A stretch of DNA of 64,000 nucleotides from Limnobacter sp. CACIAM 66H1 (GCF_001601825.1 NZ_LUJK01000010.1:1-64000); one strand, 5' to 3'; positions 35,216 to 44,900 are shown, counted from the stretch's first letter. Notes: a model not told the origin generated them from the letters alone. Made by a program: numbers and translations.

Positions 35216-37450
35216 ATGAGCATTAGCCGCAGAAGCGTAGCGAACATGTCAAAACCCAGCGGTGTGACCACCCAAATCAACAAAAAGAATTTTGCCGATC
35301 TGTTTCACAACGAGGTCACGGCCTGGCTGGTTTTGGCCTTGTCGGTTGTCATCACGGCACTTGGCTGGTGGCTGTCCAGCGAAGCCATTGAGAAACGCGC
35401 CAATGATCGTTTTTCATTCGAGGTTCGAGATGCCCAAGAACGTATCCAGGGCCGCATCCAACAGTATCAACAGTTGTTGCGTGGTGGCGTCGCGTTCTTT
35501 GATGCGCACACCATGGTCAATCGTGATCACTGGCGCGTGTATGTGGCGTCGCTGAACTTGCAGCGTGAGCTGCCTGGAGTGCAAGGCTTTGCTTTTGCCG
35601 AACATGTGTCACCAGATGCTTTAGCGCAATACGAAAACCGCATTCGTGCTGAGGGATTTCCAGATTATTCAGTCAGCCCTCCTGGTGAACGCGAGGTTTA
35701 TTTTCCCATCACCCTGATCGAGCCGTTTGATGAACGCAATCAGCGGGCTTTTGGTTTTGACATGTTTTCCGAACCCATACGCCGCGAGGCCATGCAGCGT
35801 GCCATGGAGACGGGTCAAGCCACTGTATCGGGTTTGGTGCAGTTAAAGCAGGGTGATGGAAAAAGCCCGGCAGCGGGTTTCCTGATTTATCTGCCAGTGT
35901 ATAAAACTGGCGTGGATTTGAACTCCGTGGATTCCCGCCGCCAGGCGATTCGAGGCTTTGTGTTCAGCCCCTTTTTTGCGTCTGATTTGATGCAAAACGT
36001 GTTAGGCAACGAAAAAATACCCCTTCACTTTGAATTGTACGACAGCGAGAATATGGCGCCCGAATCGCTGATTTACGATTCTGCTGGGGGTGTTGAAAGT
36101 CCGGTCGAATCTCGTTTGTTCGGCCACTCGCATGCGGTGACTGTGCCTGTGGAGCTGTCTGGACGAACCTGGACTGTCCATTTTGAAAGTACGCCTGATT
36201 TTGATCGGGACGTTCACAATTCCCTGCCGAATCTCATTCTGTTTGCCGGCGGTGCGATTGACGTGATGCTTTTTCTCACCATCTACTCCTTGGTGCAACA
36301 GCGCAGGCGGCAAAGTGCAAGCAAAGCGAAAAGCCAGTTTCTGGCCAACATGAGCCATGAAATCCGCACACCGCTGAATGCAATTCTCGGTTTCAACACC
36401 CTGCTCGGAGAGCAGCTGAAAGATACCCAATCCAAGGAATATGTGACACAGATTCAGGAGGCTTCTGAGCAGTTGCTAGGGATGGTTGAAGATGTATTGA
36501 GCTTCTCCCAGATCGAAGCGGGCTCAATCCGGATCGAGAACATCGAATTTGATTTGCACGACAGAGTACGCAAAACCTTGCGCCTGTTCACCGCAAAAGC
36601 GCAACACAAGGGTGTCGCACTTGAGCTTGAAATTGACTCGATGACGCCTTTGAGGGTGAAAAGTGACCCAGCGCGATACAGCCAGGTGTTGTCAAACCTG
36701 CTAGACAATGCAATCAAGTTTTCTGACCGTGGTGTCGTGCGCGTCAAAGTTCAGGTCGACCGGCTGGACACACAAGAAGCCGTGATTCGAACAGAAATTC
36801 ACGATCAGGGCATTGGCTTTGATATCAAGGAGTTTGAGCGCCTGACCCGCCCCTTTGAGCAGGCAGACAACACTGCGACCCGTCGCTTCGGCGGCAGCGG
36901 TTTGGGTCTGGCGATTTGCAAGCGGTTGACCGAGTTAATGGGTGGTGAGTTGTTCGTGACCTCTGTGCCACAGGTGGGCAGCACATTCGGTTTCACCTTG
37001 CGGGTTCAAACTGTATTTGCCCATGCTGATGCTGCCACCGCAGGGTTGTCCTCCGAGGCCGTGTCGCTTCAGGGTAAAAAGATCCTGGTGGTAGAAGACA
37101 ACAAGCTGAACCAACACGTCATCAAAGCCCTGCTGTCGAAAATGCAGGCCGATGTACTGCTGGTTGACAATGGGCAAATGGCTGTTGATGCAGTGCTGGT
37201 CGATTCATCGATTGACCTTGTTTTGATGGATATTCACATGCCCGTAATGAACGGAATTGACGCTGCCGTCGCAATACGCCAGTTGCCTGGTCCGGCCAGT
37301 CGTTTGCCGATAGTAGCCCTGACTGCAGGAGCCCTGCCTGAAGATGAACAGGCCTGTATGGAAGCCGGCATGAACGAATTTTTAAGCAAACCAGTGGACG
37401 TGCCCAAGTTGCGGCAGGTGTTGGCTCGACAATTATCAGCTGCGCACTGA
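35216..37450 (+). CDS. CHASE-domain hybrid sensor histidine kinase
   Basis: This is a 744-residue inner-membrane kinase. A membrane segment at about residues 36-55 (AWLVLALSVVITALGWWLSS) is followed by a periplasmic CHASE sensor domain with YQQLLRGGVAFFDAHTMVNR and FPITLIEP. A second membrane segment lies near residue 345. The kinase has the H box FLANMSHEIRTPLNAILGF, the N box SQVLSNLLDNAIKFSD, the G boxes DQGIGFD and GSGLGLAICKRL, and a C-terminal receiver with acceptor Asp in VLMDIHMPVMNG. There is no Hpt domain, so phosphate must go to a separate protein. Its last 15 bases overlap the convergent YeeE/YedE gene. The start could also be the ATG at 35246. Confidence 0.94.
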   Translation: MSISRRSVANMSKPSGVTTQINKKNFADLFHNEVTAWLVLALSVVITALGWWLSSEAIEKRANDRFSFEVRDAQERIQGRIQQYQQLLRGGVAFFDAHTMVNRDHWRVYVASLNLQRELPGVQGFAFAEHVSPDALAQYENRIRAEGFPDYSVSPPGEREVYFPITLIEPFDERNQRAFGFDMFSEPIRREAMQRAMETGQATVSGLVQLKQGDGKSPAAGFLIYLPVYKTGVDLNSVDSRRQAIRGFVFSPFFASDLMQNVLGNEKIPLHFELYDSENMAPESLIYDSAGGVESPVESRLFGHSHAVTVPVELSGRTWTVHFESTPDFDRDVHNSLPNLILFAGGAIDVMLFLTIYSLVQQRRRQSASKAKSQFLANMSHEIRTPLNAILGFNTLLGEQLKDTQSKEYVTQIQEASEQLLGMVEDVLSFSQIEAGSIRIENIEFDLHDRVRKTLRLFTAKAQHKGVALELEIDSMTPLRVKSDPARYSQVLSNLLDNAIKFSDRGVVRVKVQVDRLDTQEAVIRTEIHDQGIGFDIKEFERLTRPFEQADNTATRRFGGSGLGLAICKRLTELMGGELFVTSVPQVGSTFGFTLRVQTVFAHADAATAGLSSEAVSLQGKKILVVEDNKLNQHVIKALLSKMQADVLLVDNGQMAVDAVLVDSSIDLVLMDIHMPVMNGIDAAVAIRQLPGPASRLPIVALTAGALPEDEQACMEAGMNEFLSKPVDVPKLRQVLARQLSAAH

Positions 37451-37858
37451 AAACACAAACATGCCGACCAGCATGGCCGCAATAAAAATCAGGCCATCCG
37501 TGGCCAAACTGGCTGCAGCGACCACTGCGGGACCCGGACAAAAACCGCCAACACCCCAACCGGCACCGAACAGCACAGCACCAAGCAACAGGTTTTTGTC
37601 GATGCGGGTGTTGGTGGGCAAATTCATCGGCAGGCCCATCAGGCTGTTTTTCAATCGCTTCGCCAACAAAAACCCAGGCAACCCGAGGGCAATTGCTCCG
37701 CCCATGACAAACATCAGCGAGGGGTCCCAAGGCATGGATAAATCAAGAAATCCGATCACCTTGGCCGGGTTGGCCATGCCCGAGATGATCAAGCCCCAAC
37801 CAAACACCAACCCTGCCAAACCACTGGCCAATGCAAAACCAATCTTGTTGTTCTTCAC
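37436..37858 (-). CDS. YeeE/YedE-family transporter half, DUF6691
   Basis: A 140-residue integral membrane protein with about four helices. It has the family motif pattern GFALASGLAGLVFGWGLIIS, then PWDPSLMFVMGGAIALGLPG and GAGWGVGGFCPGPAV, where the Cys in GFCPGP is the conserved sulfur-relay residue. It is the second half of a two-gene pair with the gene at 37871, as in PmpA/PmpB-type sulfur transporters. The start is a GTG at 37858 with GAGGAG upstream. The likely substrate is a sulfur compound such as thiosulfate, by family inference. Confidence 0.88.
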   Translation of the reverse strand: MKNNKIGFALASGLAGLVFGWGLIISGMANPAKVIGFLDLSMPWDPSLMFVMGGAIALGLPGFLLAKRLKNSLMGLPMNLPTNTRIDKNLLLGAVLFGAGWGVGGFCPGPAVVAAASLATDGLIFIAAMLVGMFVFSVRS

Positions 37859-37870
37859 GATGTTTGCTCC

Positions 37871-38302
37871 TCAAACTGCATGCATGATCACCGAGGCCAC
37901 CACGAAACCTGTGACCATGAAAACACCCGTGGCCGCCAATGACCTCAATGACAGCCTCGAGAGGCCGCAGACACCATGTCCACTGGTGCAGCCCGAGCCC
38001 AGCCTTGTGCCATAGCCCACCAAAAGGCCCGCAACAATCAAGGCCACTGTGCCGCGTGGGCTTTCAAATTCGAAGCTGCCCACGACTGCTTGGTAAAGCC
38101 AGGGTGCAGCGGCCATGCCCAGCACGAAGGTAAGCCGCCACAGCGTTTCACCATGTTGCGGTTTTAGCAAACCACCCACAATGCCGCTGATGCCAGCCAC
38201 TCGGCCAGTCAACAGGATCAGCATGACTGCTGACAGGCCAATCAATAACCCGCCAAGCAAAGCTGGATAAGGTGCAAAGGCTTCCCAATTGACAGTCAAC
38301 AT
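37871..38302 (-). CDS. YeeE/YedE-family transporter half
   Basis: A membrane protein of about 143 residues with the motif GYGTRLGSGCTSGHGVCGLS, whose two Cys residues are characteristic of YeeE thiosulfate-type transporters. It forms a pair with the downstream DUF6691 gene (12 bases between them). The frame is open to an ATG at 38335, but that codon lies inside a palindrome at 38317-38338, so the ATG at 38302 (MLTVNWEAFAPYPALLGG) is more likely the start. The pair probably imports a reduced sulfur species. No sulfurtransferase gene is adjacent. Confidence 0.87.
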   Translation of the reverse strand: MLTVNWEAFAPYPALLGGLLIGLSAVMLILLTGRVAGISGIVGGLLKPQHGETLWRLTFVLGMAAAPWLYQAVVGSFEFESPRGTVALIVAGLLVGYGTRLGSGCTSGHGVCGLSRLSLRSLAATGVFMVTGFVVASVIMHAV

Positions 38303-38316
38303 GAGGTACTCGTTTA

Positions 38317-38338
38317 AATATGATTGGACGCTCATATT
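38317..38338. promoter_or_regulatory. palindromic operator candidate upstream of the YeeE pair
   Basis: AATATGA and TCATATT are perfect 7-bp inverted repeats around an 8-base centre. The AT-rich arms and the location next to a sulfur-transport pair resemble operators of ArsR-type sulfur sensors such as BigR, but no such regulator is encoded in this window. Confidence 0.45.
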
Positions 38339-38413
38339 AGCATGGCCAAAAAATAATCACCAGATTGAGTGTGAGTTACAATGCGGCGTCTGTCTTGCAG
38401 CTCACACAACGCC

Positions 38414-39508
38414 ATGCCCTGTTCGGAATCCACTTCCAAAGCCCAATTGACTGAGGCCAGCCCTGCACCTTCGGTTGCCGTGATTGGCGCCGGCATTGCA
38501 GGCAGCAGTGTGGCCCTTGCGCTTTGCAAGCTGGGTGTGCAGGTGCATCTGTATGACTGCGCAAGCGGGCCCGCAGCGGGTGCCTCTGGCAACTGGGTGG
38601 GTGCATTTCACCCCCACATCACCCGTGGTGATTCGCCTTTGTCGCAATTGACGCGTTTGGGGTTTGAGCACACTGTTCAGGCACTCAAAAATTTGACCGA
38701 ACAAGGTTTGCTGGCAAAGGGTGCTGATTGGGACACGCCAGGACACCTGCAAACCCTACCCCCCGAGGAAGCGGACCGCGCGCGGGAAACCCTGGCCCTG
38801 TTGAATTTCCCACAAACATTGGTGCAGTGGGCGCAGCCCAACTCGCTTTTGCCCACCCCCCTGGGCGGTCTGTTTTTCCCGCAAGGTGGCTGGGTGAAAC
38901 CAGCGCGTTGGGTAGAGGCCAATCTGCAGGCCTGTGGTGATCTGCTTTGTACCCATTACAACAGCACAATTAATGACATCGGCCCGTTGCGGGAACAGTA
39001 CTCGGCAGTGGTCGTTTGTGTGGCCGAAAACGCACTGGAATTGGTACCGATCCCTGGTGCCCGCGCCAATGCCGTGAAAGGCCAAATCAGCAAACTTCGG
39101 TGTGCAGTAAAACCCGGTGTCGTGTTGTCGGGTGAAAGTTACGCGATTGCTCCAGCAGCAGAAGACTGGTTGGTGTTGGGGGCCACTTACGAGCGACCCG
39201 TATTGCACCTGAACCCCACTGCAGAAGCCGATGAGTTGAACATTGCCCGGTTCAAGGCAGCATTTCCTGATTTACCTCTTGGAGAGTGGCTTGATCACCG
39301 TTGCGCCGTGCGATCTGTTTGGCATGATCGCTTGCCCGCCATCGGCCCGGTACCGAATATGCCAGGGGTGTACATGAGCACTGGCTTTGGGTCGCGTGGA
39401 TTGCTGTGGGCGGCTTTGGGCGGGTGTGTGGTGGCTGACTACTTCAAGGGCAGCCCAATCGAGTCGAAACTCTTGAAAAAAATTACGCCCCGCGCTGCGA
39501 AGGCGTAA
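38414..39508 (+). CDS. FAD-dependent oxidoreductase of the MnmC C-terminal (MnmC2) type
   Basis: About 364 residues with a DAO-type FAD fold. The dinucleotide motif is VAVIGAGIAGSSVALALCKL. The MnmC2-specific parts are GASGNWVGAFHPHITRGDSP and the C-terminal MSTGFGSRGLLWAALGGCVV. MnmC2 converts cmnm5(s2)U34 of tRNA to nm5(s2)U34. In E. coli it is fused to a methyltransferase (MnmC1), which is absent here, so the second step must be done elsewhere or is missing. The first step of the pathway (mnmE) is encoded at 889-2268. The start is uncertain; an in-frame ATG also exists at 38381. Confidence 0.83.
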   Translation: MPCSESTSKAQLTEASPAPSVAVIGAGIAGSSVALALCKLGVQVHLYDCASGPAAGASGNWVGAFHPHITRGDSPLSQLTRLGFEHTVQALKNLTEQGLLAKGADWDTPGHLQTLPPEEADRARETLALLNFPQTLVQWAQPNSLLPTPLGGLFFPQGGWVKPARWVEANLQACGDLLCTHYNSTINDIGPLREQYSAVVVCVAENALELVPIPGARANAVKGQISKLRCAVKPGVVLSGESYAIAPAAEDWLVLGATYERPVLHLNPTAEADELNIARFKAAFPDLPLGEWLDHRCAVRSVWHDRLPAIGPVPNMPGVYMSTGFGSRGLLWAALGGCVVADYFKGSPIESKLLKKITPRAAKA

Positions 39509-39520
39509 TTCCGATTCGAA

Positions 39521-42094
39521 TCAAGACGCTTCTTTGGCGGTTTTGGTTTTGGCTGTGGCTTTTGCCGCTGGCTTGGCGGCGGTTTTGCTTTTGCTTGCGC
39601 CTGGCTTTTTCTCGGCCTTCGCCTCAAATTCAAAACCAATCGCACCATCGGGCTTCTTGACCAGAAAGGCCTTGAATGCGCGGCGGGTTTTCGACGAGAC
39701 AAACCGTGTCAGCAAATCAGTTTTACCGTCGAGCAACAACTTTTCCATTTGTTCGCGATCAATGGGTTGTTGCAGGATCACCTTGCCTGAGCGGAAGTCA
39801 CAGCTTTTGCTCGGCCCGACTGATTTTTCGCACACATAACTGGTGGCCTGTTCATACACATTGGATGCACATTTGGGGCAAGGCCCCAGCCGGGTTTCGC
39901 CCGAGAAGTCGACGGGTTCGCCATTGTCATCGTCTTTGGCCTGACCAAAATCGAACTCCAGTTTGTGCTCATCCGTCAGCTTGAGCACGGCAGCAAATGG
40001 CCGCCCCATCTTGCTGCGGAAACCATCGAGCATTGGCAACTCACGGTCTTGCAACAGCTTTTCAACTTCAGCCACCTCAAATTGACGACCGCCCGGTACC
40101 TTGGAAATCGAGAAATCACATTTTGTGCATGCGAAACGGCGGTAGTTTTCTTTCACCACGCTGCCACAGTTCGGGCACGGCGTCACGAGTGTGGCGTAAT
40201 CGCCAGGAATGGTCTCTTCTGTGTAGTTTTTCGCACGATCAACAATGTTCTGCGTGATCTTCGCGATTTCCTGCATGAATTGTTCGCGTGAGAGCTCACC
40301 CTTCTCCATCAAGGAAAGTTTGTATTCCCACTCGCCAGTCAACTCCGGCATGGTCAGTTCTTCAACATCCAGACCGCGCAGCAGGGTCAGCAGCTGAAAT
40401 GCCTTGGCGGTGGGCACCAATGCGCGTTCTTCACGCACCAGGTATTTTTCGTTGATCAAACCTTCAATCGTCGCCGCACGCGTGGCTGGTGTACCCAAGC
40501 CTTTCGTACCCATGGCATCGCGCAGTTCATCGTCATCGACCAATTTGCCGGCACCTTCCATGGCGGAAAGCAAAGTGGCTTCACTGTAGCGTGCGGGTGG
40601 TTTTGTGCTCAGAGTGTGTACATCGATTTCATCGGTGCTTACCTTTTCACCGGCATCCACGGCGACAAGGCTGTCATCGCCGGCAACCGCGGCTGCGCGA
40701 CCGTAGATGGCCAGCCAGCCCGGTTTCACCAGCACCTTTCCTTCGGTTTTGAAGGGATGGCCCTCAACAGTGGTAATGCGTGTGGTGACGTTGAACTCGG
40801 CGGGCGGGAAAAACACTGCCAGAAAACGTTTCACAACCAGGTCGTACAACTTGGCTTCAGGTTCGCTCAGGTTTTTCGGCACTTGCAAGGTAGGAATGAT
40901 CGCAAAGTGGTCTGAAATCTTGCTGTTGTCGAACACCCGTTTGTTGGGTTTGACCCAGTTGTTTTTCAGAATTTGTTCGCAGAATGGGCCATATGCCCCT
41001 GCAATATGACCTGAATCCAGACCTACAAAGCTTTTCAACGTTTGGTTCACTGTGCCCATGTAATCTTCGGGCAACGCTTTTGAATCCGTACGCGGGTAAG
41101 TGAGGACCTTGTGTTTTTCATACAGCGCTTGGGCCAGGCCCAGGGTGTTCTTCGCCGAAAAGCCAAAACGGCTGTTGGCTTCACGTTGAAGGCTGGTCAA
41201 ATCAAACAACTGGGGCGCAATTTGTGTGGTGGGTTTGCTTTCCTCTTCCACCGTACCTTGTTTGCCATCACAGGCGGCCACAATGGCCTTGGCCTTCGCT
41301 TCATCCCACAGTCGGTCTGCGCGTTGCTCGGGGTCTTCCGCTTTTTTGAAGTCGCGGTCAAACCACTTGCCTTCATAGGCACCGGCTTTCGCACCAAAGC
41401 TGGCGCGAATCTCGAAGTATGTGCGTGGTACAAACTTGCGGATTTTTTCTTCGCGTTCCACAACAATGGCCAGTGTGGGCGTTTGAACACGACCCACAGT
41501 GGTCAGGTAAAAGCCGCCTTCCTTGCTGTTGAAGGCGGTCATCGCGCGCGTGCCATTGATACCCACCAACCAGTCGGCTTCTGAGCGGCAACGCGCGGCA
41601 TCCGCCAGTGGCATCATTTCAGCATCGCTGCGCAAGTTTGAGAACGCCTGGCGAATGGCGGCGGGTGTCATGGATTGCAGCCACAGGCGTTCCACTGGTT
41701 TGTTGCATTTCGCGTATTGCGCAATCAAGCGGAAAATCAGTTCACCTTCCCGTCCAGCGTCACAGGCGTTAATCAAACCGACCACATCCTTGCGTTTGAT
41801 CAGCTTGTTCAATACTTTCAGTCGCGACTCTGTTTTCGCAATCGGGTTCAGGTCGAAGTGAGTTGGCAACACCGGCAAATTGGCAAAACTCCATTTGCCA
41901 CGCTTCACCTCAAATTCATCAGGCGCCTTGATCTCCACCAAATGACCTACGGCCGATGACAGCACATACTCGTCGCTTTCAAAGTAATCGTCGTGTTTGG
42001 TGAAACCCCCCAGAGAGCGCGCAATGTCGGCGGCCACAGAGGGTTTTTCCGCGATGATCAGTTTTTTGGGGTTTTCGCTACTCAATTGGTCCAA
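39521..42094 (-). CDS. topB: DNA topoisomerase III
   Basis: This type IA topoisomerase decatenates and resolves recombination intermediates. The TOPRIM domain opens with KLIIAEKPSVAADIARSLGG and contains NACDAGREGELIF. The active-site region is TTVGRVQTPTLAIVVEREEK and the second core segment VLTYPRTDSKALPED. The C-terminus carries Cys zinc-finger modules (CPNCGSVVKENYRRFACTKC and CPKCASNV) and ends in an Ala-Lys-rich tail. At 857 residues it is longer than E. coli TopB because of this tail. The frame has no ATG before the conserved part; the TTG at 42094 is the first usable start. Confidence 0.94.
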   Translation of the reverse strand: MDQLSSENPKKLIIAEKPSVAADIARSLGGFTKHDDYFESDEYVLSSAVGHLVEIKAPDEFEVKRGKWSFANLPVLPTHFDLNPIAKTESRLKVLNKLIKRKDVVGLINACDAGREGELIFRLIAQYAKCNKPVERLWLQSMTPAAIRQAFSNLRSDAEMMPLADAARCRSEADWLVGINGTRAMTAFNSKEGGFYLTTVGRVQTPTLAIVVEREEKIRKFVPRTYFEIRASFGAKAGAYEGKWFDRDFKKAEDPEQRADRLWDEAKAKAIVAACDGKQGTVEEESKPTTQIAPQLFDLTSLQREANSRFGFSAKNTLGLAQALYEKHKVLTYPRTDSKALPEDYMGTVNQTLKSFVGLDSGHIAGAYGPFCEQILKNNWVKPNKRVFDNSKISDHFAIIPTLQVPKNLSEPEAKLYDLVVKRFLAVFFPPAEFNVTTRITTVEGHPFKTEGKVLVKPGWLAIYGRAAAVAGDDSLVAVDAGEKVSTDEIDVHTLSTKPPARYSEATLLSAMEGAGKLVDDDELRDAMGTKGLGTPATRAATIEGLINEKYLVREERALVPTAKAFQLLTLLRGLDVEELTMPELTGEWEYKLSLMEKGELSREQFMQEIAKITQNIVDRAKNYTEETIPGDYATLVTPCPNCGSVVKENYRRFACTKCDFSISKVPGGRQFEVAEVEKLLQDRELPMLDGFRSKMGRPFAAVLKLTDEHKLEFDFGQAKDDDNGEPVDFSGETRLGPCPKCASNVYEQATSYVCEKSVGPSKSCDFRSGKVILQQPIDREQMEKLLLDGKTDLLTRFVSSKTRRAFKAFLVKKPDGAIGFEFEAKAEKKPGASKSKTAAKPAAKATAKTKTAKEAS

Positions 42095-42206
42095 CTCGTC
42101 GGTGTGTGTAATTTCAAGGCCTTGTGCGCCGAAGTGTAAGTGTCAGGGCTTCAACAAATCAAGGCTTTCTCTAGAATCTTGTTCTCCGTTGTTGAAATCG
42201 CCTTTT

Positions 42207-43295
42207 TTAAAATACACCATTTGCACGCACCCAGCGGTTCCCGCTTTCACCCAGCACCAGCCCCAGCAACTCCAGTTCAGTGAGCACGGCGAGTGTGTCT
42301 TCCGAGCCCAAACCCAATTGTTGGGCCAATGTGTCGGTGTGCACCGGGTCATGCCCAAGGCATTGCAACACTCGGCCCAACTCCTCATCCTGTAAGGCAC
42401 CAGTGTCCATGGTGCAGGTCATTTCGGTGTGGCAATCGCTGTCATCTTCTTGCAACACGCAGGCATGTTTGAACTCTGGCAGGCAGGCTTGCGCCTCTTC
42501 CATCAACTCTTGGGCTGTTTCGGTCAGTAAAGCCCCTTTCTTGATCATGTCATGACAGCCTTTGCTTTGGCTGCTGTGAATGGAACCTGGAATGGCACCC
42601 ACTGGCCGCCCCAGTTCACTGGCGACTCTTGCTGTGATCAGGGAACCTGAACGCATGGCTGCTTCGACGACCAGCAGTGCATCGGCCAAGCCGGCAATGA
42701 TGCGGTTTCGACGGGGGAAGAATCCAGCTTGAGGCGCAGTACCGGGTGGGTATTCCGACAGCACCAAACCGCCCTGCTCAATAATTTGCCGTTTAAGGGC
42801 GGCGTGGTGCTTGGGGTATACTTCGTCCGGCCCGCAACCCAGCACGGCGATGGTGCCCCCTTGAGCTTGAAGCGCCCCTGCGTGCGCCGCACCGTCAATG
42901 CCTTCGGCCAGGCCGCTTACAACAACCCATCGGGCTTGCGCAAACGCCTTGCCAAAGCCCTGTGCATTGCCTAAACCGGTGCGCGTGGCGCTCCTGCTGC
43001 CTACAATCGCAATGCTTCGGGTTGTCAGCAAATCCAGGCGGCCATCACCGAACAGGATCAGGGGTGGGTCTTTCAGTGCAAGCAAACCCTGTGGGTAAGC
43101 AGGGCTGTGAATCCCTACCCAAAACCGTTTGTCGCTTTGCAACAACCATGCGCTGGCCAGTGCATGCCAAAGCCGAACTGCTTCGCAGGGGGCGGGTAAA
43201 CCGCAGCGGGGGCCTTGTTGCGCCAATTCGTAGCGTGCACGCGCTTTGATCGTGGTGTTGTATGCCAGGTTCATGGCGATGAGCAGCTCACTCAT
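42207..43295 (-). CDS. dprA: DNA-processing protein DprA
   Basis: DprA binds incoming single-stranded DNA and loads RecA during natural transformation. The Rossmann-like core is clear: SIAIVGSRSATRTGLGNAQG, then VVSGLAEGIDGAAHAGAL, TIAVLGCGPDEVYPKHHA, FFPRRNRIIAGLADALLVVE and SGSLITARVA. A C-terminal winged-helix-like domain (LGHDPVHTDTLAQQLGLGSE) is present. At 362 residues it is of normal length. It is divergent from def, as is common, but the smg gene that often follows it is absent; instead 112 bases without a gene separate it from topB. Confidence 0.95.
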   Translation of the reverse strand: MSELLIAMNLAYNTTIKARARYELAQQGPRCGLPAPCEAVRLWHALASAWLLQSDKRFWVGIHSPAYPQGLLALKDPPLILFGDGRLDLLTTRSIAIVGSRSATRTGLGNAQGFGKAFAQARWVVVSGLAEGIDGAAHAGALQAQGGTIAVLGCGPDEVYPKHHAALKRQIIEQGGLVLSEYPPGTAPQAGFFPRRNRIIAGLADALLVVEAAMRSGSLITARVASELGRPVGAIPGSIHSSQSKGCHDMIKKGALLTETAQELMEEAQACLPEFKHACVLQEDDSDCHTEMTCTMDTGALQDEELGRVLQCLGHDPVHTDTLAQQLGLGSEDTLAVLTELELLGLVLGESGNRWVRANGVF

Positions 43296-43391
43296 GCAAG
43301 AAGCCAGACAACAAGTAATGGAATTTGCGAACTATTTTTGCCACAGAAGGTATATCCTTTTAAGTGTTGACTGTGAAGGTTTTTTGAAAGC

Positions 43392-43901
43392 ATGGCTTTA
43401 CTCCCAATTTTGCGTTATCCGGATCCGCGCTTGAAAACGGTTGCCACCCCCGTCACCCGGTTTGATGACGCGCTTGTCAAGCTGACCCAAGACATGGCAG
43501 AAACCATGTACGACGCGCCTGGCGTGGGTTTGGCCGCAACGCAGGTGAATGTGCACAAGCGAATCATCGTGATCGATGTCACTGATGACAAATCAGGCCT
43601 GACCGTATTCATCAACCCCGAAATCATCGATGCCAGCAAAGAATGCAAGGTCTACGAAGAAGGTTGCCTGTCCGTGCCCGGCATTTACGAGAAGGTGGAG
43701 CGCCCCGACACCGTGAAGGTCCGCGCTCAGAATGTGAAAGGCGAATGGTTTGAGATTGACTGCGACGAACTGCTTGCCGTGTGCATTCAGCATGAAATTG
43801 ATCACCTGAACGGCAAGGTGTTTGTCGAATACCTTTCGCAGCTGAAGCAAACCCGCATCAAAACCAAGATGAAGAAGCAAGAAAAGCTTCAAACCGCTTG
43901 A
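43392..43901 (+). CDS. def: peptide deformylase
   Basis: The enzyme removes the N-formyl group from new proteins. The three metalloprotease motifs are all present: [16 protein letters not shown] (metal Cys) and QHEIDHLNG (metal His pair and catalytic Glu). The start [20 protein letters not shown] matches the family. At 169 residues it is of standard length. It is followed after 14 bases by fmt, which adds the formyl group, so the pair forms the usual def-fmt unit. Confidence 0.97.
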   Translation: MALLPILRYPDPRLKTVATPVTRFDDALVKLTQDMAETMYDAPGVGLAATQVNVHKRIIVIDVTDDKSGLTVFINPEIIDASKECKVYEEGCLSVPGIYEKVERPDTVKVRAQNVKGEWFEIDCDELLAVCIQHEIDHLNGKVFVEYLSQLKQTRIKTKMKKQEKLQTA

Positions 43902-43915
43902 TTGCCCAACCCCCC

Positions 43916-44900
43916 ATGAATCGAACCCTGAATGTGGGTTTCGCAGGCACGCCCGAGTTTGCTCGGGTGGCGCTTGAGAAACTGATTGCGGCCGGTTATC
44001 CCGTGCATCTGGTGTTGACCCAGCCTGATCGCCCTGCCGGCCGCGGCATGAAACTGCAGGCATCCCCTGTCAAACAACTGGCGCAGCAACATGGCATTCC
44101 TGTTTTGCAACCCGTTAGCCTGAAAAAAAGGCGACGAAGCCCAACAGGCCTTGCTGGCCTTGAAAACTGCGGTGCATGGCCAGCCTCTGGATGTGTTGAT
44201 TGTGGCTGCGTACGGCCTGATACTGCCGCAAACCGTGCTGGATGCGCCCCGTTTGGGTTGCTTGAACATTCATGGCAGTCTGTTGCCGCGCTGGCGTGGC
44301 GCCGCACCCATTCAGCGCTGTATCGAGGCAGGTGATGCTGAAACCGGCGTGTGCATCATGCAGATGGAGGCAGGGTTGGACACCGGCCCGGTGCGCCTGT
44401 GGCGAGCCTTGCAGATTGAACACACCGACACTGCGTCTACCTTGCACGACAAACTGGCCACACTGGGCGGTGATTTGTTGGTGGAGGCTCTGGATTCCCT
44501 TCAAGTGGCAACACTGCCCCTGGTTCCACAACCTGATGTCGGAGTGACCTACGCCGAGAAAATCACAAAAGCGGAGGGCGTGATCAACTGGCACTGCAGC
44601 GCTGTGGAACTTCAGCGTACACTGCGTGCCTTCGATCCTTTTCCCGGTGCGAACACGGTGTGGGGCGGTGAAGCCCTGAAGTGTTTTGATCCCGAAACGG
44701 TCGCCTTGGCTGGCTTGATGGGTAACCCGGGTGAAGTGTTGTCCGTTGGTTCAGCTGGCATTGAAGTGCAATGCGGGCAGGGTGTGTTGCGTATTCGAAC
44801 CCTTCAGAAGGCCGGCAGTAAACGTCAGCCTGCGCAGCAGGTGGCACAGGCTTTGGGTTTGCAGGCCGGAAACCAATTGGGCGCATTGGTCTCCAATTAG
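43916..44900 (+). CDS. fmt: methionyl-tRNA formyltransferase (frame broken by one extra base as given)
   Basis: Fmt formylates initiator Met-tRNA. The N-terminal part from the ATG at 43916 has [20 protein letters not shown] and [20 protein letters not shown]. At the A7 run 44123-44129 the frame goes wrong: as written it reads [10 protein letters not shown]. Removing one A gives [20 protein letters not shown], continuing into [20 protein letters not shown] and the catalytic [20 protein letters not shown], then to the stop at 44900. The repaired protein is 327 residues, a normal length. As in dnaA, the extra base is an A in a run of seven. The gene is normally needed for growth, so error is the likeliest explanation. 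Confidence 0.94.

Noticed and set aside
39500..39520. tRNA T-loop-like sequence (GATTCGAATC)
   Set aside because: No acceptor stem, anticodon loop or CCA end can be built around it.
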